NCBI GenBank assembly: GCA_025360015.1
Contig: JANYCZ010000022.1
Coordinates: forward strand, 1-64,000
DNA: 64,000 nt
Origin: Verrucomicrobiota bacterium
GTDB lineage: Bacteria > Verrucomicrobiota > Verrucomicrobiia > Verrucomicrobiales > Verrucomicrobiaceae
Direction: 5' to 3'
Part shown: positions 52,025-61,360 of the stretch, one piece after another
Layout: each line of letters starts with the position of its first letter
How positions within the stretch are numbered: position 1 is the stretch's first letter
Made by a program: the position numbers and the translations under genes
The notes under the pieces: model-generated
Seen by the model: only the letters and a program-made list of their open reading frames with translations
What the model was told of the DNA's origin: nothing
Database searches by the model: none

Positions 52025-52861
52025 ATGGGATTTTTCAAAAAACGTACCGTCAACGATTTAGGCGAAAAGAAGCGCGACATGCCGGAAGGCCTTTGGACGA
52101 AGTGCCCTTCGTGCAATGAAAGCCTCTTTGAGCAGGCGCTGGCCAAAAACCTGCGAGTTTGTACGAGCTGCGGCTACCATTTCACCATCGCCTCAGACGA
52201 GCGCATCGCCAGCCTGGTGGACGAAGGCAGTTTTGTGGAGATGGACAAGAGCCTGGACTCCGTGAACGCGCTGGGTTTCAAAGGCTACCTGGACAAGGTG
52301 AAGGCCTACCAGGCCAAGACCGGGCTGACCGAGGCGGTCGTGACCGGGCGCGCTAATATTGAGGGGATTGCCGTTTTGGTGGCGATCATGGATTTCCGCT
52401 TTCTCGGTGCCAGCATGGGCAGCGTGGTGGGAGAAAAGATCACCCGCGCCATCGAAGCCGCCACTGCGGAGCGCAAGCCGGTCATCGTCTTTTCCGCCTC
52501 CGGCGGCGCGCGTATGCATGAGGGCATCCTGAGCCTGATGCAGATGGCGAAGACCAGCGGAGCGCTGGCCCGGCACTCTGAGGCCCGGCTGCCCTATATT
52601 TCTGTGCTCACGCACCCGACGACGGGTGGTGTCACCGCCAGCTTTGCGACGCTGGGAGACCTGATCTTTGCCGAGCCGAAGTGCATGATCGGCTTCGCCG
52701 GCCCACGTGTGGTGAAGGAAACCACGCATGCGGACCTGCCGCCGGGGTTTCAGACGGCGGAGTTCATGATGCAGCACGGGCTGGTGGACATGATCATTGA
52801 TCGCAAAGACATGCGCGGCACGCTGGCGAAGGTGCTGCGGTATATGACTGGGGCGAAATAG
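52025..52861 (+). CDS. accD: acetyl-CoA carboxylase carboxyltransferase subunit beta
   Basis: A cytosolic 278-aa protein, the beta subunit of the carboxyltransferase that makes malonyl-CoA for fatty-acid synthesis. The N-terminal zinc ribbon uses Cys27, Cys30, Cys46 and Cys49. The carboxyltransferase part has VFSASGGARMHEG, SVLTHPTTGGVTASFA and GFAGPRVV. ATG 52025 is the family start (MGFFKKR); the open frame upstream runs through the end of comF. The alpha subunit gene is not in the window. Confidence 0.94.
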   Translation: MGFFKKRTVNDLGEKKRDMPEGLWTKCPSCNESLFEQALAKNLRVCTSCGYHFTIASDERIASLVDEGSFVEMDKSLDSVNALGFKGYLDKVKAYQAKTGLTEAVVTGRANIEGIAVLVAIMDFRFLGASMGSVVGEKITRAIEAATAERKPVIVFSASGGARMHEGILSLMQMAKTSGALARHSEARLPYISVLTHPTTGGVTASFATLGDLIFAEPKCMIGFAGPRVVKETTHADLPPGFQTAEFMMQHGLVDMIIDRKDMRGTLAKVLRYMTGAK

Positions 52862-52987
52862 CGGCTGTCGTCGGGTTTTGAAGACCTGTAAAAGCTCCGT
52901 TCGATGCTCGGTTTTTCTTCGTTGCGGAAGGAGGAGGTGGCGGCATGAGCAGTTGCCGACGTTTTCAAATCGCTTAAACTGTCCGGC

Positions 52988-53317
52988 ATGAACATGACCC
53001 TGCAACTCCCCGACGACCTCTGCACGGCGGCCCAGCAGCGTGCGGGAGTGGAATCCAAGACGCTTGCCTCCTGGTTTACCGATTTACTGCGGCGTGAACT
53101 GCTCAAGCCTGCCTCCCAACCGCTCAGCCAGCCTGGGCAAATCCTCGATCCGAGCGACCCTCTACCTGACCGCTCAGCGAGCCACTCTCTTCTGATGATG
53201 AAGCAACTGCCGACTGCTGACCGCCTCGCAGAACTCTATGACGAAGCTACCGCCGACCACGATTTCCCGCTTTCCCCACGTAGTGAAGATGTATCCAGGC
53301 AGATCTGCTTTCCATGA
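52988..53317 (+). CDS. probable antitoxin with ribbon-helix-helix-like N-terminus
   Basis: A 109-aa protein. The opening MTLQLPDDLCTAAQQRAGVE followed by SWFTDLLRREL looks like a ribbon-helix-helix DNA-binding domain; the rest, Pro/Ser-rich then acidic, would neutralise the toxin. Its stop overlaps the toxin start (ATGA). It is called an antitoxin from this context rather than from a clear family match. Confidence 0.7.
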   Translation: MNMTLQLPDDLCTAAQQRAGVESKTLASWFTDLLRRELLKPASQPLSQPGQILDPSDPLPDRSASHSLLMMKQLPTADRLAELYDEATADHDFPLSPRSEDVSRQICFP

Positions 53318-53733
53318 GCCCTGTCTTGCTGGATACGATGGTAATATCTGAACTGAGGAAAGGGACCAAAGGGAATGCCCGCGTGCAGGCTTGGTATCGT
53401 GGACTTGCCAATGCCCCGCTTGTTTTAAGCGTCATCACTTTGCTGGAGCTGCGCAAAGGTATCCAGCAGGTCCAGAAATATGACCCATCCTTCGCGCTTA
53501 AACTGGATAGATGGTATCGCGTGGATCTGGCCAGCCTCTTTCACGATGCTATCCTGCCCGTGGATCAGGCTGTGGCTGAGTGCGCCGGCGGCCTTTATTC
53601 CATTCGCACCTTTCCTCCCAACGACGCTCTCATCGCCGCCACCGCTCTTGTACATGGTCTCACCCTTGCCACCCGCAACGAGGCCGACTTCGTCGGCACC
53701 GGGGTCACCATCGTGAATCCCTGGCAGGCATGA
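53314..53733 (+). CDS. FitB/VapC-type PIN-domain toxin
   Basis: A 139-aa PIN-domain ribonuclease toxin. Active-site acidic residues are Asp7 (LLDTMVISEL), Glu45 (TLLELRKG), Asp104 (FPPNDALIAA) and Asp125 (RNEADF). The VISELRKG opening is typical of FitB-like members. It is translationally coupled to the antitoxin. The pair is unrelated in antitoxin family to the module at 34128. Confidence 0.88.
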   Translation: MSPVLLDTMVISELRKGTKGNARVQAWYRGLANAPLVLSVITLLELRKGIQQVQKYDPSFALKLDRWYRVDLASLFHDAILPVDQAVAECAGGLYSIRTFPPNDALIAATALVHGLTLATRNEADFVGTGVTIVNPWQA

Positions 53734-54150
53734 TCCCACCGATTGCAAAGCCCGAATTTCAACCGCTGATGGGACATTGATCGACACTGATTCGGAATGT
53801 CTTTAGGGTCCTATCTTCGTGGCGAGATTCCATTAAGCCCATGATGTGATGCATTGCTTGAAGTTGACCTCATCAAGAACTTTCTTTAACCCATATCTGC
53901 GCCGTGAAGCCCCAGCGCGTTGTCTTGGGCTGCGATAGGTCGCGCCATTGGCGCTGCAAACCCCAGGGCTGTGGTTGGCTTTCGGGGCGAGAGGGGAGGT
54001 CAATTTTGGGGAGGGATTTCGAAAAGTGAGGTATGAATCATCGGCCTAGCCCGGACAGGGGATGGCCGGCGTAGCCCTAAAAATGGGTGGAAATGTGCCT
54101 TTCCGCATTTGCACTCGTAACGAATGGGAGCATTCTGCTCATCCCCCCAC
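53734..54150. other. 417-base intergenic region with repeat-like sequence
   Basis: No gene is visible. The middle part (about 53900-54000) contains short GC-rich inverted segments such as GCGCC/GGCGC (53942-53954) and CCCCAGGGCTGTGG. Its mix of GGGCT, CCCAGGG and TTCGGGGC words resembles intergenic elements common in verrucomicrobial and planctomycete genomes. A promoter for sucA is expected near the end but I could not define one. Confidence 0.35.
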
Positions 54151-56916
54151 ATGAGTGCTACATTGCCGTACCGCGCGAACGCGGATTTCCTCGAGTCCAA
54201 ATATGAGGACTGGAAAAAAGATGCTGGTTCCGTTGAACCGCTTTGGTCTTCGTTTTTTGAAGGTTTTGAACTGGGCATGGCCCGGCTCGTCACCAAAGGC
54301 GCGGAAGCGACCGGGGGTGGAGGAGCTCCGCTTTCGGAGAAGACGCTGAATTTCCGTATGCGTGTGTCGAATGCGCTGCAGAGCTTTCGCGCGCTGGGCC
54401 ACACCGCTGCGCATCTGGATCCGCTGGATAAGGAGGCGCCGGAGGTGCCTGCGCTGACGCTGGCGGGCCTGGGCTTTACGGCGGACGAGCTGGAGGAGGA
54501 CGTGCAGACGCACCTGTTCCGCAATGGTCAGTCGATGAAGCTGAAGGTCATGCTGGCAGAGTTGCAGCGCAATTATTGCGGCAAGACGGGCTTTGAGTTC
54601 ATGCACATTCACCATCAGGAAGTGCGTGCCTGGCTGCTGGACCGGATCGAAGGACGTGATCTGGATGCGAAGCCTGCGGCCAAAGATCAGGTGAATGCGC
54701 TGCGCTGGTTGCTTGAGGCTGAGTCGTTTGAGCGGTTCCTGCACCGCCGGTTCGTGGGGCAGAAGCGTTTCTCCGTCGAGGGCGCGGAGTCGATGCTGGT
54801 GGCGCTGGAGACGCTGCTGGAAGCCATGCCGGCTGCGGGCGGCAAGGAGATCATTCTGGGGATGGCGCATCGCGGCCGTCTGAGCGTGCTGGCGAATTTC
54901 CTGCGCAAGCCTTTGGAGTACCTCTTCTATGAGTTCAGCGAGAACTATGTGCCGAACATGGTGTCTGGTGACGGCGATGTGAAGTATCACCTGGGCTTTG
55001 AGACCGTCCGTCAGACGAGCAGCGGAGATTCGATCGGCGTGATGCTGGCACCGAACCCGAGCCATCTGGAAGCTGTGGACCCGGTGGTCGAAGGCATGGC
55101 GCGTGCGCGGCAGCGTGCGCTGAATGATACGAAGGACCGCAAAAAGGTCATCCCGGTGCTCATCCATGGCGATGCGGCCTTTGCCGGCCAGGGCTTGGTG
55201 GCTGAGGTGCTGAATCTTTCCCAGCTCCCAGGTTATCGCACGGGCGGTACGGTACACATCATCGTGAACAACAAGATCGGTTTCACGACGATGCCGGAAG
55301 ATGCGCGCAGCTCCGACTATTGTACGGATGTGGCGAAGATGATCGAGGCGCCGGTCTTCCATGTGAACGGGGACTGCCCGCTGGAAGTGATGAATGCGAC
55401 GAGGCTCGCGTTTGAATTCCGCCAGACTTTTGCGCGTGACGTGATCATCGACATCGTGTGCTACCGTCGTTACGGGCACAACGAAACCGACGAGCCTGGA
55501 TTTACGCAGCCAAACATGGCGCGGGCCATTGCCGAGCATCCGTCCACCGCGACGCTGTTCCGACTGGATCTGGCGGCCGCTGGCGTGCTGGATGAAGCCG
55601 GAGCGTCCGCGCTGCAACGCGAGCTGGATGACGAGCTGGAGCAGGGGATCACGACCTTGGCGGATCGCGACAAGAACGCCGAGGGCGGCAATCCTTTCGA
55701 AGGCAGCATGGCGATGCCGCAGCCTGCGTATGATTATAACCCGGTGAAAACGGGAGTGGCGCTAACGACGCTGCAAAAGATCGGCCACCGTTTGCTTGAG
55801 GTGCCGGAAGAGTTCAATCTGCATCCGACGATTGCGAAACGCTTCCTGGCAGCGCGCAAGAAAGCCATTGAAGCCGGTGAAGGCATCGACTGGGCTTATG
55901 CGGAATCCCTGGCTTTTGGCACCTTGCTTACCGAAGGGCACGGCGTGCGCCTGAGCGGGCAGGATGTGCGGCGCGGCACTTTTAGCCAGCGGCACAGTGT
56001 GTTTTATGATTCCCAGACGCGCGAGCGTCACATCCCGCTGAACCATCTTGCGGCTGAGCAGGGGCGGTACTGTGTGTACAACAGCCTGCTGTCTGAGGCT
56101 GCGGTGCTCGGCTTTGATTACGGGTACTCGTTGCTGACCAGCAATCTGCTGGTGTGCTGGGAGGCGCAGTTTGGCGACTTCGTGAACGGTGCGCAGGTCA
56201 TCATCGACCAGTTCATCGCCAGCGCGGAAAGCAAATGGCAGCGCCCGAGCCACATCACGCTGCTGCTGCCGCACGGCTACGAAGGCCAGGGGCCGGAGCA
56301 TTCCAGCGCGCGCCCTGAGCGCTTCCTGCAGCTCTGCGCCGGTGGCAACATGCAGGTGTGCAATTTTTCGACGCCTGCGCAGTATTTCCACGCGCTGCGC
56401 CGCCAGCTCAAGCGCAGCACGCGCAAGCCGCTGATCGTGATGACGCCGAAGAGCCTGCTGCGGCATCCGAAGTGCGTGTCCAAGCTCAGCGACATGGCTG
56501 AGGACACCACCTTTAGAGAGGTGCTGGACGACGAGAATCTGCTGGCTGCGCCCGACCGCGTGACGCGTCTGATTCTGTGCAGCGGCAAGGTCTATTATGA
56601 CCTGCTGGAATTCCGCGAGGAGCACAAGATCAAGAACGCCGCGATCATCCGCATCGAGCAGCTTTACCCGTTGAACTACGAGATGCTGAAAGAGATCGTG
56701 GCCAAGTATCCGCGTGCGCAGAAGAAGTGGATCTGGTGCCAGGAGGAGCCGCGCAACATGGGCGCCTTCTATTACATCCGCCCGCGTCTCGAAGAGATCT
56801 CCAACCACAAGCTGCGCTACTCCGGCCGGGAGCGCAGTTCCAGCCCCGCCGCAGGCTCCAAAGCCATCCACTCCCTCGAACAGGCCAATCTGGTCGAGTC
56901 GGCTTTCAGCGTGTGA
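54151..56916 (+). CDS. sucA: 2-oxoglutarate dehydrogenase E1 component
   Basis: A 921-aa thiamine-diphosphate enzyme that decarboxylates 2-oxoglutarate in the TCA cycle. The N-terminal E1o-specific region (ANADFLESKYEDWKKD), the GMAHRGRLSVLANFL segment, HGDAAFAGQGLVAE (ThDP/metal), VNNKIGFTT and YRRYGHNETDEP are the family hallmarks, with the C-terminal pyrimidine domain (LLPHGYEGQGPEHSSARPER). An ATG at 54124 would add nine residues; ATG 54151 is nearer to the usual start. sucB follows after 35 bases. Confidence 0.95.
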   Translation: MSATLPYRANADFLESKYEDWKKDAGSVEPLWSSFFEGFELGMARLVTKGAEATGGGGAPLSEKTLNFRMRVSNALQSFRALGHTAAHLDPLDKEAPEVPALTLAGLGFTADELEEDVQTHLFRNGQSMKLKVMLAELQRNYCGKTGFEFMHIHHQEVRAWLLDRIEGRDLDAKPAAKDQVNALRWLLEAESFERFLHRRFVGQKRFSVEGAESMLVALETLLEAMPAAGGKEIILGMAHRGRLSVLANFLRKPLEYLFYEFSENYVPNMVSGDGDVKYHLGFETVRQTSSGDSIGVMLAPNPSHLEAVDPVVEGMARARQRALNDTKDRKKVIPVLIHGDAAFAGQGLVAEVLNLSQLPGYRTGGTVHIIVNNKIGFTTMPEDARSSDYCTDVAKMIEAPVFHVNGDCPLEVMNATRLAFEFRQTFARDVIIDIVCYRRYGHNETDEPGFTQPNMARAIAEHPSTATLFRLDLAAAGVLDEAGASALQRELDDELEQGITTLADRDKNAEGGNPFEGSMAMPQPAYDYNPVKTGVALTTLQKIGHRLLEVPEEFNLHPTIAKRFLAARKKAIEAGEGIDWAYAESLAFGTLLTEGHGVRLSGQDVRRGTFSQRHSVFYDSQTRERHIPLNHLAAEQGRYCVYNSLLSEAAVLGFDYGYSLLTSNLLVCWEAQFGDFVNGAQVIIDQFIASAESKWQRPSHITLLLPHGYEGQGPEHSSARPERFLQLCAGGNMQVCNFSTPAQYFHALRRQLKRSTRKPLIVMTPKSLLRHPKCVSKLSDMAEDTTFREVLDDENLLAAPDRVTRLILCSGKVYYDLLEFREEHKIKNAAIIRIEQLYPLNYEMLKEIVAKYPRAQKKWIWCQEEPRNMGAFYYIRPRLEEISNHKLRYSGRERSSSPAAGSKAIHSLEQANLVESAFSV

Positions 56917-56951
56917 TTCGCCAGCCCTAGATTTTTTTCCAACACCCCGTC

Positions 56952-58061
56952 ATGCCCTCAGACATCAAAATACCCGCACTCGGCGAATCCGTCGCCGGTG
57001 GACAGATCGCCAAATGGCACTTCAAAGAAGGTGACCACGTCAAAACTGGCGACATCCTGCTCACGCTCGAAACCGACAAGGTGGCCGCTGAAGTCACCGC
57101 TGAAACCAGCGGTGCGCTGCACATCGGCAAACAGGCCGGTGAAGATGTCGAAGTGGGTGGTGTGGTGGGTCAGATCGACGAAAGCGCCGCCGCCCCGGCA
57201 GCGAAGGCCGAGGCTCCGAAGCCTGCGCCTGCCGCGGCTGCGCCAGCCCCTGCACCGGCCGCCAAGGCTGAAGCGGAAAAGCCTACGAATGTGACGGAAT
57301 TTAAAGTGGTGCCGAAGCCTGAGCCAGCGCCTGCACCGGTGGCGGCCAAAGCTGCCCCGGAAGGCCGTGTCACGCGCAAGAAGATGAGCCCGCTGCGCAG
57401 GAAGATTGCGGAGCAGCTCGTCACCGCGCAGCGCACCGCTGCCATTCTCACCACGTTCAATGAGTGTGACATGAGCAACGTCATGGCGCTGCGTTCGAAG
57501 CTGCAGGATAGTTTTGTGGCGAAGAACGGCGTGAAGCTCGGCTTCATGAGCTTTTTCATCAAGGCGGTGGTCGAGGCACTCAAGGCGGTGCCGCAGGTCA
57601 ACGTGCGCGTGGAAGGCGAAGAAATCGTGCAGCAGCACTTCTTCGACATCGGCGTCGCTGTAGGCACGGAGCGCGGGCTGATCGTGCCGGTGCTGCGTGA
57701 CGCGGACCAGAAGAGCTTCGCGGAGCTGGAGAAGGATATTCTCGGCTACGCGGCCAAGTCCAAAGAGGGCAAGATCCAGGTCAGCGATCTGACCGGCGGT
57801 GTGTTCACCATTTCCAATGGAGGTGTGTATGGCTCCCTGCTCAGCACGCCGATCATCAATCCGCCGCAGAGCGCGATTTTGGGCATGCACAGCATCCAGC
57901 AGCGTCCGGTGGCGGTCGATGGCCAGGTGGTGATCCGCCCGATGATGTACCTCGCCCTGAGCTACGATCACCGCGTGGTCGATGGCAAGGAAGCGGTGGC
58001 GTTCCTGATTCGCATCAAGGACTGCATCGAAAACCCGGCGAGGATGCTGGTGGGAGCCTAA
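56952..58061 (+). CDS. sucB: dihydrolipoyllysine-residue succinyltransferase SucB (no visible PSBD)
   Basis: The E2 subunit, 369 aa, which transfers succinyl groups from the lipoyl arm to CoA. The lipoyl domain (residues 1-76) has the lipoylated Lys43 in ETDKVAA. A Pro/Ala linker runs to about residue 135. The catalytic domain ends with the active site YDHRVVDG (His340, Asp344). The peripheral subunit-binding domain usually found between linker and catalytic domain is not visible; the sequence goes from the linker to [16 protein letters not shown]. It is cotranscribed with sucA. The E3 gene is not in the window. Confidence 0.93.
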   Translation: MPSDIKIPALGESVAGGQIAKWHFKEGDHVKTGDILLTLETDKVAAEVTAETSGALHIGKQAGEDVEVGGVVGQIDESAAAPAAKAEAPKPAPAAAAPAPAPAAKAEAEKPTNVTEFKVVPKPEPAPAPVAAKAAPEGRVTRKKMSPLRRKIAEQLVTAQRTAAILTTFNECDMSNVMALRSKLQDSFVAKNGVKLGFMSFFIKAVVEALKAVPQVNVRVEGEEIVQQHFFDIGVAVGTERGLIVPVLRDADQKSFAELEKDILGYAAKSKEGKIQVSDLTGGVFTISNGGVYGSLLSTPIINPPQSAILGMHSIQQRPVAVDGQVVIRPMMYLALSYDHRVVDGKEAVAFLIRIKDCIENPARMLVGA

Positions 58062-58080
58062 ATCTGCTAAGTGCAGATTT
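58060..58080 (+). terminator. inverted repeat after sucB
   Basis: AAATCTGC (58060-58067) and GCAGATTT (58073-58080) pair perfectly, loop TAAGT, overlapping the sucB stop region. A termination or attenuation role is plausible; the T-run after the stem is only three bases long, so readthrough into the DUF502 gene may occur. Confidence 0.45.
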
Positions 58081-58135
58081 ATGCTGAACAAAGTCTTTGC
58101 CACGCGTTCTCATCTTCACTTACGAAGCTGTCCTG

Positions 58136-59032
58136 ATGGCATTTGATACTCCCAGCACGATTCCAACGCCCGAGGCGCCTGCGCCGAAGGGGTGGGGTGT
58201 GTGGCTGCGGAACAAGTTTTTGGCCGGGCTGGCGCTGGCGCTGCCGCTGATCATCACGTTTTGGATCCTGTTCTTCGTCTATGACCTGCTGCACGCCTGG
58301 AGCAAGCCGGTGCTGGGGCAGGTGGTGAATCTCGTCAATGAGTTCTGCGACGAGCCGTTGCTGAACATCGAGGACCCGAAACTTGAGAGCCTGACCAACT
58401 TCATTGGCTTTCTGTTTTCGGTGCTGGCCATTCTGGGGCTGGGCTTCATGGCCACGAACGTGATCGGCGTGCACATCGTCACCGCAGTGGACAAGCTGCT
58501 GCTGCGCGTGCCGCTGGTGGCGGTGATCTACCGGCCGCTCAAGCAGGTGATCGACGCCTTTCGCAGCCTGGGTGGCACGAAGCAGAATTTCAAGCGGGTG
58601 GTTTACATTGACTATCCCGTGCCCGGCATGCGCATGATCGGTTTTGCCACCGGCCAGTATTGTGATCCGCAGACGGCTAAGGCGATGACATGTGTGCTGC
58701 TGCCCACGGCCCCCAGTCCGATGACGGGCATCCTGCTGGTGGTGGATTCGGACAAGATCACGGATGCGCCGATCACAATTGAAGAGGCGATGAAGATGAT
58801 CATCTCCGGCGGGCTGGTATCGCCGCTGAATGGCATTGCACCACTGAATCAAAAGCCGCCAGCGACAGCGCTGCCTGAGCAAGTGCCAGTGCCTGAACCT
58901 GTGTTTGATCTGCCTGCAGGGCTGCCGCGCGCGGAGGATTTCGACGCGGGTGACACAGAGATCCTGGCGCAGGCCATGGACATCAAGAGTGGAAAGCGCT
59001 GGCTGCGTGCCCTGCCATGGAAGAAACGCTGA
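58136..59032 (+). CDS. DUF502 family membrane protein
   Basis: A 298-aa protein. Two hydrophobic segments (about residues 26-50 and 80-105) precede a soluble domain with RVPLVAVIYRPLKQVIDAF, VVYIDYPVPGMRMIGF and PSPMTGILLVVDSDKI, the pattern of the DUF502 (COG2928) family of bacteria and plants. Function unknown. The start is ATG 58136, after the inverted repeat; the upstream frame is not supported. The C-terminal 65 residues are Pro/Glu-rich and not conserved. The Nudix gene starts four bases after its stop. Confidence 0.85.
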   Translation: MAFDTPSTIPTPEAPAPKGWGVWLRNKFLAGLALALPLIITFWILFFVYDLLHAWSKPVLGQVVNLVNEFCDEPLLNIEDPKLESLTNFIGFLFSVLAILGLGFMATNVIGVHIVTAVDKLLLRVPLVAVIYRPLKQVIDAFRSLGGTKQNFKRVVYIDYPVPGMRMIGFATGQYCDPQTAKAMTCVLLPTAPSPMTGILLVVDSDKITDAPITIEEAMKMIISGGLVSPLNGIAPLNQKPPATALPEQVPVPEPVFDLPAGLPRAEDFDAGDTEILAQAMDIKSGKRWLRALPWKKR

Positions 59033-59036
59033 GTAC

Positions 59037-59525
59037 ATGCTGACCACCGACTGGAAATTCTGGCATCCCGGCGTTCGTGCGACACTGATGTTCATCATCG
59101 ATGAGGCCAAGCGTGAGGTTTTGCTGATTCGTAAAAAACGCGGACTGGGCGCGGGCAAGATCAACGGGCCTGGAGGCAAGACGGACCCGGGTGAAACTTC
59201 GGTGCAATGCGCCGTGCGTGAAACGCAGGAGGAGCTGGGGGTCACCGCGCTGAATCCCGTCCATCACGGCGAGCTGTGGTTTCAGTTTGTGGACGGCCTG
59301 TGCATGCATGTGGATGTCTTTGTGGCCACGCAGCATGTGGGAGAGGCGGTGGAAACACCGGAGGCCGTGCCGCTGTGGACGCCGCTGGATGCGCTGCCCT
59401 TTGAAGAAATGTGGGCGGATGACATTCACTGGCTGGCGCAGACTTTGGTGGAGCGCCGGCGTTTCATGGGGCGCTTTGCCTTTGATGACGACACCATGCT
59501 CTCCCACGAAGTGAAGTGGCTGTGA
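59037..59525 (+). CDS. MTH1-like Nudix hydrolase (8-oxo-dGTP diphosphatase type)
   Basis: A 162-aa Nudix hydrolase. The Nudix box GKTDPGETSVQCAVRETQEE lies at about 47-68 and has all catalytic Glu. Beyond the box, the sequence resembles eukaryotic MTH1/NUDT1: GLGAGKINGPGGK before it and FEEMWADDIHWLAQTL then FMGRFAFDDD after it. Such enzymes hydrolyse oxidised purine nucleotides to protect DNA and RNA. ATG 59037 is used; upstream, the frame overlaps the DUF502 gene. It is probably cotranscribed with it. Confidence 0.85.
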   Translation: MLTTDWKFWHPGVRATLMFIIDEAKREVLLIRKKRGLGAGKINGPGGKTDPGETSVQCAVRETQEELGVTALNPVHHGELWFQFVDGLCMHVDVFVATQHVGEAVETPEAVPLWTPLDALPFEEMWADDIHWLAQTLVERRRFMGRFAFDDDTMLSHEVKWL

Positions 59526-59569
59526 TTTTTTGATTCCAGACCGGTGAGGATCGTGGCTATCATTGAGGC

Positions 59570-61006
59570 ATGAAATGCTTTTTGCTTCTGTGCGGTGGTC
59601 TCTTGTTGCAGATGGCGTGCGTGGCCGCACCGGATGAGCCGCCGAACATCGTGCTGGTGATGGCGGATGATCAGGGCTGGGGTGACATGGGGTACAATGG
59701 GCATCCGCATTTGAAGACGCCGAATTTCGATGCGCTGGCGAAGGAGGGGATCCGGTTTGACCAGTTTCATGCGGCTGCGCCGGTGTGCTCGCCAACACGC
59801 GGGAGCGTGATGACGGGGCGGACGCCGAATCGCTATGGCTGCTTTTCCTGGGGGCATGCGCTGCGGCCGCAGGAGATCACGATCGCGGAGGCGCTGAAAA
59901 CGGCGGGCTATGCGACAGGGCACTTTGGGAAGTGGCATCAGGGTTCCGTGCAAAAGGCCAGCCCGGTGAGTCCTGGGGCCAGCGGGTTTGATGAATGGGT
60001 GTCTGCGCCCAATTTTTTTGATCTAGATCCAGTGCTGAGTGTGCAGGGGAAGGCCACGCAGTTTCAGGGGGACAGCTCCGACATCACCGTGGATGAGGCG
60101 CTGAAGTTCATCCGCGGCTGCGCGGAAAAGAAGCAGCGGTATCTCGCGGTGGTTTGGTTTGGCTCGCCGCATGATCCGCACCGGGCGCTGGAGTCAGACC
60201 GGGCGCTGTATGCAGGCTTGCCGGAAAAGCAGCAGCATTTCTATGGGGAGATCACGGCGATGGACCGTGCCTTTGGCAAACTCAGGACGGAGCTGAAGGA
60301 GAACGAGAACACGCTCCTATGGTACTGCAGCGACAATGGCGCGCTGCCGAAGGTGGGTTCCACCGGTGGCCGACGGGGATTCAAAGGGCAGATTTATGAA
60401 GGCGGCCTGGCAGTGCCCGCGTTGATGGAGTGGCCTGCAGCCTTTCATGAGCCGAAGGTCATCAAGGCTCCGTGCGTGACTTCGGACATCTATCCCACGG
60501 TGCTGGAGATCGCGGGGGTGAGCATGGCAAAGCAGCCGCCACTGGATGGGATCGATCTCATGCCGCTGCTGACGGGAGAGCAGCAGAAGCGTTCGCGGCC
60601 GATTGGTTTTTGGGATTCAGGCAACAAAGGCATCAGTACGCCATCCAAAGAATGGATGGACGAGCTGCTCGCGGCGCAGGCGAAAGGGGAGGAGCCCGCC
60701 GATCCCGCCCGCGTGCGGCCGGATGCGGGTGTTATAGGCGAGCCGGTGTCACTGACTGAGTTTCCCGGGCATGCGGCCTGGCTGGACTGGCCGTGGAAGC
60801 TGCACCGGATCGAGAGCAGGAAGACGCATGAGGTGACCTGGGAGCTGTACAATCTGGTCAGCGACCCCGACGAGAGCACGGTGCTGCTGGCGGAGCAGCC
60901 GGAGCGAGTGCCGGAAATGCAAAAAAGTCTGGAGGACTGGCTTGAAAGCGTGGCGCGGAGTCTGAATGGCGAGGATTACGCGGGTGAAAAAGCTGCGGGC
61001 AAATAA
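59570..61006 (+). CDS. exported type I (Cys-type) sulfatase
   Basis: A 478-aa arylsulfatase-family enzyme with a signal peptide (about 1-20). Metal ligands Asp33/Asp34 are in MADDQGWGDMG. The CSPTR motif (73-77) holds Cys73, which must be converted to formylglycine, and Arg77. GKWHQGS and later SDNGALPK and GLAVPALMEWP are also typical. It hydrolyses sulfate esters in the periplasm or outside; the substrate is unknown, but marine or algal polysaccharides are common targets of such enzymes in this phylum. The maturase is not identified here. Confidence 0.9.
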   Translation: MKCFLLLCGGLLLQMACVAAPDEPPNIVLVMADDQGWGDMGYNGHPHLKTPNFDALAKEGIRFDQFHAAAPVCSPTRGSVMTGRTPNRYGCFSWGHALRPQEITIAEALKTAGYATGHFGKWHQGSVQKASPVSPGASGFDEWVSAPNFFDLDPVLSVQGKATQFQGDSSDITVDEALKFIRGCAEKKQRYLAVVWFGSPHDPHRALESDRALYAGLPEKQQHFYGEITAMDRAFGKLRTELKENENTLLWYCSDNGALPKVGSTGGRRGFKGQIYEGGLAVPALMEWPAAFHEPKVIKAPCVTSDIYPTVLEIAGVSMAKQPPLDGIDLMPLLTGEQQKRSRPIGFWDSGNKGISTPSKEWMDELLAAQAKGEEPADPARVRPDAGVIGEPVSLTEFPGHAAWLDWPWKLHRIESRKTHEVTWELYNLVSDPDESTVLLAEQPERVPEMQKSLEDWLESVARSLNGEDYAGEKAAGK

Positions 61007-61242
61007 ATGGAGGGGACGCGTCTGGCTTGCGCAAAGGCCGCGCAGCGAAGGAGACCACCCTTTTTTAGTACACGCTTGCCAGGTTCTTATTGAGTGCTAA
61101 TGAGTGGGCGGAGTTGAAAAGTAAAGTTAGCGAAAGGTTAGGAATCCAAATTCATCAGGATTTCTAGAATTTCAAAAATTTTCTTCAAATTCTAAAAATA
61201 TCTTGCGGCAGTAGGATGTTTCGTGTTACTATAACTTCAATT
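61007..61242. other. AT-rich intergenic region before tRNA-Gly
   Basis: The 236 bases contain a GC-rich first part and, from about 61120, a strongly AT-rich part. TAGAATTT (61165-61172) and AAATTCTA (61187-61194) are perfect inverted arms with a 14-base loop. No gene is seen. Confidence 0.45.
61203..61232 (+). promoter_or_regulatory. candidate promoter of tRNA-Gly
   Basis: TTGCGG (61203-61208) and TACTAT (61227-61232) are 18 bases apart, 10 bases before the tRNA. A matching TTGCGG-N18-TACAAT stands before the gene at 19558. Confidence 0.45.
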
Positions 61243-61313
61243 GCGGGTATAGCTTAGTGGTAAAGTTCCAGCCTTCCACGCTGGCCATGTGGGTTCGATT
61301 CCCACTACCCGCT
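61243..61313 (+). tRNA. tRNA-Gly (anticodon TCC)
   Basis: A 71-base cloverleaf: acceptor arms GCGGGTA and TACCCGC pair fully, the anticodon stem CCAGC/GCTGG (61268-61272 and 61280-61284) encloses the loop CTTCCAC with TCC at 61275-61277, and GGTTCGATTCC marks the T arm. The CCA end is not encoded. It reads GGA and GGG glycine codons. It precedes the polysaccharide genes. Confidence 0.95.
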
Positions 61314-61360
61314 CTGAGGACACACGAAGACATCTGTAAATCTATCAATCTCTGCCGCTT

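Noticed and set aside
61040-61075. GCGC/GCGC arms and a T-run after the sulfatase gene as a terminator
   Set aside because: The arms are four bases long and are 20 bases away from the T-run.
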